From: a virus
Virus record (IMG/VR): IMGVR_UViG_3300015371_000005
Coordinates: 64,001 to 112,325 of that record
DNA length: 48,325 nt
Reading direction: 5' to 3' (one strand)
Positions 43,018 through 48,325 of this stretch are shown piece by piece (within the stretch, counting starts at the first letter, position 1; every line of letters starts with the position of its first letter). The translations under genes were made by a program, and so were the position numbers. The notes beneath the pieces were generated by a model that worked only from the letters and a program-made list of their open reading frames with translations, did not search any database and was not told the DNA's origin.

Positions 43018-44279
43018 GTCGCGATCCTCAACCTTGCTTGGATGCGGTCACGCAGCTCAGCTTCCTCATATAGAGCGGTTGCCGCCCGCCATTCACCCTT
43101 CCACGAGACCGTGCCCTTGCCCGTCTTGTTGCGAGTGATCCTCTGGAAGTTCTCATCAAGCAGATAGAACATGCCACCGCCACCGGATTCGACAATGTGG
43201 AAGTACTCGGCCGCCTTGAGCAGCTCGAACGGCTCGTCAAAGCCAACCTCCTGGATCAGCTCGCCGGTGCGCGTGTCGGCCATGGGAAAGCGAAAGCGCA
43301 TGATCCCGTGCCTGAAGGGCTTGCCCGTGGAGTTCTTGGCCACCTCGCAGCGCATCTCTATGCCGGCGACCTCGGCCCAATCGACGCCCATGGTGCGAAA
43401 CTCAGTACTTGCCTTGTCACGATCGTCTGTCAACACGAGATCATCGTTGAGATAGAGCTTGCGGCCCTCATCAAATTCGATTGCAATGCTCGCGTTGTGC
43501 TTGAGGAAGCGAATCTGCGGAGGCTGTGGGCGAGGCTTCTGGTACTTGGCGCTGTTACCCAAGCCCATCCGCATCTGGTCAACGATGATGATCGTGTTCT
43601 CCTTGCGGTCGAGCTTACGGCGCACACCGCGCAGGCGCTTCCAGGCGGCAGCGGCGCCACCCTGCTCGTAGGCTCCGGGCTCAGTGTTGGCCTCCTTGTA
43701 GCTCTCGGCATTGGAGGCACTGTCAATGCAAATGATGTGATACGCCTCGACCGCCTGCTCCATCTGATGCGCGATCTCCTCGATGATGTTCTCCTCGATC
43801 ATCACGAACTTGTCTTTGCTGAGATCGACGCCAAGCTGGGCAGCGAGATCAAGCTGAGCGCGCTGCTCGGTGTCGTACAAGCAGATAGTCATGCCATCAG
43901 GAAAGCGCTTGACTGCCTCGTTGAGGCGCTTCTTCACCTTGCCCGCCTTGAGCTTCTTCCCCGTCGCCTCGTAGAACCTGATTTCATACTCGGCCAGATC
44001 GGTCATGATGCGGGGGAAGTTCTGAGCGCAGTAGAACAATCCCCAGTTGGTCATGCTCTTGCCCGAGCCCTCCGGTCCGTACCAGCGCCCGATATGTCCG
44101 ACAGGAACACCACCGGTCGTGGCCCATGTCAAGATGGGTGACAGAAAGGGGATGCGCAGCGGTCCCTCAGACAGCCACGAGTCCTCGCCGGTATAGGCCG
44201 CCGAGGCATGACCGCCATTCTTGCCCTGATCTGTGATCCAGGCAAGAAACTTCTCCCTGGCTTGAGGGTCTACAGGCAC
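43014..44279 (-). CDS. recA: RecA-like recombinase
   Basis: 421 residues. Walker A GPEGSGKS (68-75), catalytic Glu138 in LYDTEQR, Walker B HIICIDSAS (181-189) and IIIVDQMRMGLG (231-240), the L2-type Q-x-R sequence, fit the RecA/UvsX core. An extra about 40-residue helical segment (about 90-130) lies between Walker A and Glu138, where bacterial RecA is compact. The C-terminal about 100 residues are not RecA-like and may be phage-specific. Works with the Cas4-like nuclease and RuvC in recombination-dependent replication. Start ATG overlaps the DnaE stop. Confidence 0.85.
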   Translation of the reverse strand: MPVDPQAREKFLAWITDQGKNGGHASAAYTGEDSWLSEGPLRIPFLSPILTWATTGGVPVGHIGRWYGPEGSGKSMTNWGLFYCAQNFPRIMTDLAEYEIRFYEATGKKLKAGKVKKRLNEAVKRFPDGMTICLYDTEQRAQLDLAAQLGVDLSKDKFVMIEENIIEEIAHQMEQAVEAYHIICIDSASNAESYKEANTEPGAYEQGGAAAAWKRLRGVRRKLDRKENTIIIVDQMRMGLGNSAKYQKPRPQPPQIRFLKHNASIAIEFDEGRKLYLNDDLVLTDDRDKASTEFRTMGVDWAEVAGIEMRCEVAKNSTGKPFRHGIMRFRFPMADTRTGELIQEVGFDEPFELLKAAEYFHIVESGGGGMFYLLDENFQRITRNKTGKGTVSWKGEWRAATALYEEAELRDRIQARLRIAT

Positions 44280-47200
44280 TATGCCGCCACCTTCCTACGC
44301 TTGAGCTTCTTGGCCACCCGCCGACTACCGATGTTGACGACTGTATCAGGTCGCCAGTCATTGGCCTCCGCGACATCGATGACATCGACAAGCTCACTTA
44401 CAAGCACATTGCCCTCGCGGCCCTTGTGCCCGCTGACGAGGAAGACGGTCGGGCGCTTGAGCAGCTCCTCGTACTTGACGTACATGAAAGGGAAGAAGAC
44501 GCAGTTGTAGTGGTTCAGGCCGAAGGCGATGTCAACGAATGCCATTGTCTCGCGCTTGGCCTTCGTCTTGGTGATCTTCGTGTTGACAACCTCGCCACCG
44601 ACGATGCAGAACGCCTCTTCGCACTCCTTGCAACCACAATACAGGCCGTGTTTCTTGCCCTTGCGCTTTGGTTGCACCGGCAGCTTGTCAACCTCTTCCT
44701 CGGTGAAGATCCGGGCCTCGATGAACGGCTTGTAGCGCATGTAAATCTGACCGAGTGACAACGGGACATTGAGCGATGCAAGCTCCATGTCATTGATCTC
44801 CTCGGCTGTTGGAACGTAATCGACAACCGGCTTCTGACCAGGATGATCCTTCAGGAAACGCGCGACCTCGTAGGTGTCGTCAAGTCGCTTGAAGTCAATC
44901 GGAGCGGCCTCTGGATGGTGCTTGCATTCACATTCAAAGTCGATGAAGTGGTTGACAGCCTCTTCGAGATCGCCTTCCTTCACCTTGATTGTCTTAGCCT
45001 TCAGATGGCCGCAATCCATCTTGATCTTGAGCTTGGCCACTCCCTCTGCCCACTGGCGTGTGTGGCTGAGCAGGTACTCTCGATCCTCGATCTCATCGAA
45101 CGCGCCGGCCTTGGCCAGTGCTACCAGCTTGTCGGCACCGAAGCCCGTGGGGATTCTGTCAAGGAAGTCCTGATAGCTCTCGTACGGGCGATGATCCATC
45201 ACAGACTGAGCCAGCCCGCCACCGATGTCGGTGATTGACACGAGCCCGTAACGTAGCTTGTTCTTGTCGATCGTCCAGCCCCTGTCACTTGTGTTGACAT
45301 CGGGAGGTGCGGCCTCGATGTCGAAGATCCGCGCCTCGCGCAGCCCTGCCTTCATCCATTCGCGCTTCTCATCCTTCTTCTTGGAGCGCCCGCCGCCAAC
45401 TGTCAATGCGGCTGCATAGAAGGCCAGCGGATAGTGCTTCTTCAGATAGCCGTCCTGGTATGCCTGAAGCCCATACGATGAGCTGTGCGAGCGGTTGAAA
45501 AGGTAGTTGCCAAGCGGCAGCATGCGATCATCGAAGATCGAGGCGGCATCCTTCTCACGCAGGCCGCTGACCGTCATGCAGCCGTGGATGAAGCGCTCGC
45601 GGTCCTCGCTCATCACCTGCTGGGCCTTGTCTCCGGGCAGCCGGTAGAGCTTGGACATGATCTTGCGGAACTTGTCAGCATCGGCGCCAGAGAATCCTGC
45701 AAGTTGCTTGACGACCTCCATCGCCTGCTCCTGGAAGCACATCAATCCCAATGTCTCACCCAGTATCGGCTCTAGCGACTCGTGCCAGTAGGTGGTTGGC
45801 ACCTTTCCCTGCTTGCGATCACCGTACTCAAAGGCGATCTTGATCGGTCCCGGTCGATAAAGCGCATTGGCCACGCTGATGTCGGTGGCATTGTCTGGGC
45901 GTATGTGCCGCAGTAGCTGCGTGATTCCGCGCCCGCCGAACTGAAAGACCTCCCACATGATCCCCTTGACGAACAGGTCGATGACCTCCATGTCAACGTC
46001 AAATGGGTTGCGCAGGGCTGGTAGCTCATTGGGCTCGAACTCCTCATCGTAGTACTCGCGGATGAACTGGCAGGCGACCTCCTGCTTGGCCAGCGACCTG
46101 ACACCCAAGATGTCGTACTTGAGGAATCCGTAATCGGCCATGATCGGGAAGTCCGCACGGTCGGCCCATGCTGTTACCGTCGTGACCTCATCCGCGCCGA
46201 GCTGCGTGGGGATGTAGAAGTTGGTTGGCTTGGGTGTGATGACAACCCCGCCGGCATGGCGCGTGTCACGGAGAATGCTGTCCTCCAGATTGAGGAGCAC
46301 ACTCCAGACCTCTGGTTGCTTGTCACGCAGTCCTGCAACGAACTTGTTGGGCTCGATGTCCTTGTCTGCAACGCCATTGGCAATACGTTCAAGCCCGCGC
46401 TCTGTGTCACCGATCGACTCAGTAATCTCGTTCATCCATGGCCATGACAACTCATATACAGCGCCAACCTCCTTGATGGCGATGCGTGGCGCAAACGTCT
46501 GATAGGCGATGATGTCAACCACGTGATCGTGGCCATAGACACGGCGCAGGTACTCCTTGACACAGCCACGGCCATCGAGATGCGTGCCATCCTCAAAGGT
46601 GATGACGGGCAGCTCGGTCTCGAAATCCATGTCGATGTCGGGATAGCCCTCGCGATCGGGATTGAGAAAGCGCTCGAACAGCAGCCTGTGCGTGATCGGA
46701 TCGATGGCAGTAATGCCAATCAGATATGAGACGAGCGATCCAGCGGCCGATCCGCGCCCGAGACCCACGCGAATGGGGCGTTTGGTTCCGTCGTACTGAA
46801 TTCGGCCTCGGTTGTCACGGACCAGTTCTCCATCTTTGTCAACCTTCGGCAAGCCCTTGTCACTCTTGGCCCAGCGAACGAAGTCACCGACGATGTAGAA
46901 GTAGGGCAGGACCCCTTTCTCGTCAAGAACATTGAACTCCATCTCCTTGCGCTCGATGTATGTCCGGCGCTTCCACTGCTTCCAGTGACTCTCCGGGTAC
47001 TGCTTCAGGACGCGCTCCCAGCCCTCGTCGATCCAGTCGGTGACGATCTGCTTGGCATCGACATCGACCTTCGGCGCCTTGGTTGACTGCCCGATCACGT
47101 ACCAGTTGACCTGACGAGCGAACTCATGCGTGTTGCGCATCGCCTCCAGCACGATGTCTTCTGGCAAATCTGGATGATACTTCTGGAACTGCGCGAACAT

Positions 47201-48052
47201 CTCTGAGCCCGAGCTACAGAAGACGGTATCGATCGCCTCGGTGTAGACATCCTCACCGGCTTCCTTCTTCATCTCGCGGTGGGAGAAGTTCTGCTTGTAG
47301 CTCGCCAGCCGGATGACCTCATGCGTCTTCTCCCAGTCAGCAAACGGTATGTGCACGTCGCCGGTGGCCAGCAACGGGTCGCCAGTCTCCTGAGCAAGAT
47401 TGACAATAGCCAGATTGACTTCACGTTGTTCATCGAGATTGTGCGGCATGATCTCAAGCCAAACAATCCCATTCTTGGAGATCTTGCGCATCTTGCGCAG
47501 GAAACGCTTGGCTCCGACATCATCCCCGTTCATGATGAAATATGACAACGGCGATGCCAGGCAGGCAGTGGAAACGATGACGCCCTCGTGGTCATCTTCC
47601 AGCATCTCGTAGTCCATCACCGGCTTGCCGTAGAAGCCACCGCCATGCTCACGCCGGACCCACGACTTCGACGACAATCGCATTAGCGTACGCCAGCCCT
47701 GGAGCGAGCCGGCATGCAGGCAGAGATGGTGCGCCCAGGTTGAATTGCACTCCATCATCCGATTGCGGCGGAAGAACGCCTCGATGCCCAGCACCGGCGT
47801 GATCCGCTCGTCCTTCGTACGCCTGCGATCGGGCTCAAGCGGGTGATCGTACTTCTCAGGGTGCCGACAGGCGTGGAAGTGCTCCAGCGAGCCGCCCAGA
47901 CGACCGTGATCGGTCAGGCCCTGGTGTGTCTGCTCATTGTTGACGGCAGCCCATGTATATTGATTGGCATTGCCGCCGCCATCGAGCGGTGAGAACTCGC
48001 AGTGCTTGTGGAAGTGGCCTGCAAGCGCTTCATTGAGATTGCGCTTGTTCAT
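44279..48052 (-). CDS. dnaE: DNA polymerase III alpha-type replicative polymerase
   Basis: 1257 residues. The PHP domain is intact at the N-terminus: HFHKHCEFSPLDG (13-25) and GLTDHGRLGG (about 53-62), plus ATGDVHI further on. The polymerase has LGRGSAAGSLVSYLIG and the catalytic PDIDMDF around residue 470, and YDILGVRSL near 650. HhH and OB-fold regions follow; two Cys/His insertions (DCGHLKAKTIK, FECECKHHPEA; YCGCKECEEAFC) lie between HhH and OB and could bind zinc. A beta-clamp is not seen here. Bacterial-type DnaE in phages substitutes for host replication. Its stop overlaps RecA; it drives the replication block. Confidence 0.9.
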   Translation of the reverse strand: MNKRNLNEALAGHFHKHCEFSPLDGGGNANQYTWAAVNNEQTHQGLTDHGRLGGSLEHFHACRHPEKYDHPLEPDRRRTKDERITPVLGIEAFFRRNRMMECNSTWAHHLCLHAGSLQGWRTLMRLSSKSWVRREHGGGFYGKPVMDYEMLEDDHEGVIVSTACLASPLSYFIMNGDDVGAKRFLRKMRKISKNGIVWLEIMPHNLDEQREVNLAIVNLAQETGDPLLATGDVHIPFADWEKTHEVIRLASYKQNFSHREMKKEAGEDVYTEAIDTVFCSSGSEMFAQFQKYHPDLPEDIVLEAMRNTHEFARQVNWYVIGQSTKAPKVDVDAKQIVTDWIDEGWERVLKQYPESHWKQWKRRTYIERKEMEFNVLDEKGVLPYFYIVGDFVRWAKSDKGLPKVDKDGELVRDNRGRIQYDGTKRPIRVGLGRGSAAGSLVSYLIGITAIDPITHRLLFERFLNPDREGYPDIDMDFETELPVITFEDGTHLDGRGCVKEYLRRVYGHDHVVDIIAYQTFAPRIAIKEVGAVYELSWPWMNEITESIGDTERGLERIANGVADKDIEPNKFVAGLRDKQPEVWSVLLNLEDSILRDTRHAGGVVITPKPTNFYIPTQLGADEVTTVTAWADRADFPIMADYGFLKYDILGVRSLAKQEVACQFIREYYDEEFEPNELPALRNPFDVDMEVIDLFVKGIMWEVFQFGGRGITQLLRHIRPDNATDISVANALYRPGPIKIAFEYGDRKQGKVPTTYWHESLEPILGETLGLMCFQEQAMEVVKQLAGFSGADADKFRKIMSKLYRLPGDKAQQVMSEDRERFIHGCMTVSGLREKDAASIFDDRMLPLGNYLFNRSHSSSYGLQAYQDGYLKKHYPLAFYAAALTVGGGRSKKKDEKREWMKAGLREARIFDIEAAPPDVNTSDRGWTIDKNKLRYGLVSITDIGGGLAQSVMDHRPYESYQDFLDRIPTGFGADKLVALAKAGAFDEIEDREYLLSHTRQWAEGVAKLKIKMDCGHLKAKTIKVKEGDLEEAVNHFIDFECECKHHPEAAPIDFKRLDDTYEVARFLKDHPGQKPVVDYVPTAEEINDMELASLNVPLSLGQIYMRYKPFIEARIFTEEEVDKLPVQPKRKGKKHGLYCGCKECEEAFCIVGGEVVNTKITKTKAKRETMAFVDIAFGLNHYNCVFFPFMYVKYEELLKRPTVFLVSGHKGREGNVLVSELVDVIDVAEANDWRPDTVVNIGSRRVAKKLKRRKVAA

Positions 48053-48325
48053 ACATCATCACGCTTCTCGTAGTAGGCAATCGTCCCGTGATTACCGGCC
48101 TCGGTGAGCGAGTACTTGGCCCTGTCAACCACTGACATCGAAGGTTCACAGACCTCTTCAAGCTTGTCAGGGTCGTTGTTGGCCGGTACCAAGTAGCATG
48201 TACGGACGTTGTGCAGCTTGCCGTCGATCATCATCACCGCCCAGACATGGCCGAAGCTGCTCTGGGAATAACCCATGCACTGGCCCTTCTTGCCCCGTAG
48301 ATCAACGTAATTGGCTGAGTTCTCA
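48049..48325 (-). CDS. Partial hypothetical protein
   Basis: The frame is open through ATG 48276 up to the window edge, with a coherent N-terminal extension (YVDLRGKKGQC before MGYSQSS), so the gene begins outside. Visible part contains FGHVWAVMMIDGKLHNVRTC and an acidic helical tail. Overlaps the DnaE start. No family recognised. Confidence 0.55.
   Translation of the reverse strand, partial: ENSANYVDLRGKKGQCMGYSQSSFGHVWAVMMIDGKLHNVRTCYLVPANNDPDKLEEVCEPSMSVVDRAKYSLTEAGNHGTIAYYEKRDDV

Noticed and set aside
43197-44141. 314-codon + strand ORF inside the RecA-like gene
   Set aside because: Leu/Arg-rich shadow of RecA; RecA motifs are all on the - strand.
1-48325. Integrase, transposase or toxin-antitoxin genes
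   Set aside because: I looked for characteristic motifs and found none; the HTH regulator alone does not show lysogeny.

Overview
This window reads as a large piece of a tailed double-stranded DNA phage genome, not host chromosome. It carries terminase, portal-MuF, tail and adhesin genes, a lysis cassette, and a replication and recombination block, plus dozens of short genes packed with ATGA, TAATG or GTGA overlaps. The host is probably a high-GC, possibly actinobacterial, bacterium. The support is GC-biased codons, frequent GTG/TTG starts, Tat signal peptides, several murein enzymes including an L,D-transpeptidase, and a DnaE-type polymerase next to RecA-like and Cas4-like genes, an arrangement I associate with actinobacteriophages. 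The host is inference. I saw no integrase and no rRNA, and one odd tRNA. Both ends cut through genes.

Layout. (1) Positions 1-9553, + strand: about 26 mostly small genes of unknown function. Recognisable ones are an Ig-like (BIG2-type) protein, a Gly-rich membrane protein, a Tat-exported protein, a P-loop DUF3631-like ATPase, a small zinc-binding protein, a basic HTH protein and a secreted Pro-rich protein. (2) 9554-9731: convergent intergenic region with three successive stem-loops. (3) 9732-18345, - strand: tail and adhesin module with a glycosyltransferase, a membrane-anchored beta-helix protein and a second Tat-type protein. (4) 18480-20568, -: tiny, mostly highly basic proteins, a 38-bp composite palindrome and the tRNA. 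(5) 20568-25232, -: a secreted animal-type haem peroxidase, a Holliday-resolvase-like nuclease, a MazG-like hydrolase, small zinc proteins and a papain-like protein with apparently permuted catalytic order. (6) 25229-27577, -: endolysin, holin, M15-type peptidase and L,D-transpeptidase. (7) 27587-38137, -: further adhesin and tail proteins, the portal-MuF fusion and the terminase genes. (8) 38156-48325, -: HTH regulator, RuvC-like resolvase, acidic protein, Cas4-like exonuclease, RecA-like recombinase and DnaE.

The replication block (DnaE, RecA-like, Cas4-like, RuvC) suggests a largely self-sufficient, recombination-coupled replication module. The terminase and portal-MuF package DNA. No major capsid, tail tube or tape-measure gene is recognisable, so these probably lie outside the window. 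The adhesin proteins share domains and a short D-x-L-x-x-T-D repeat. At least five proteins look exported by Sec or Tat, which suggests modification of the host surface or surroundings.

The observations I would check first are the haem peroxidase with every catalytic residue in place, a strong genome-wide excess of the hexamer TTGACA/TGTCAA, the permuted papain-like protein, the shared adhesin repeats, and the structured intergenic elements.
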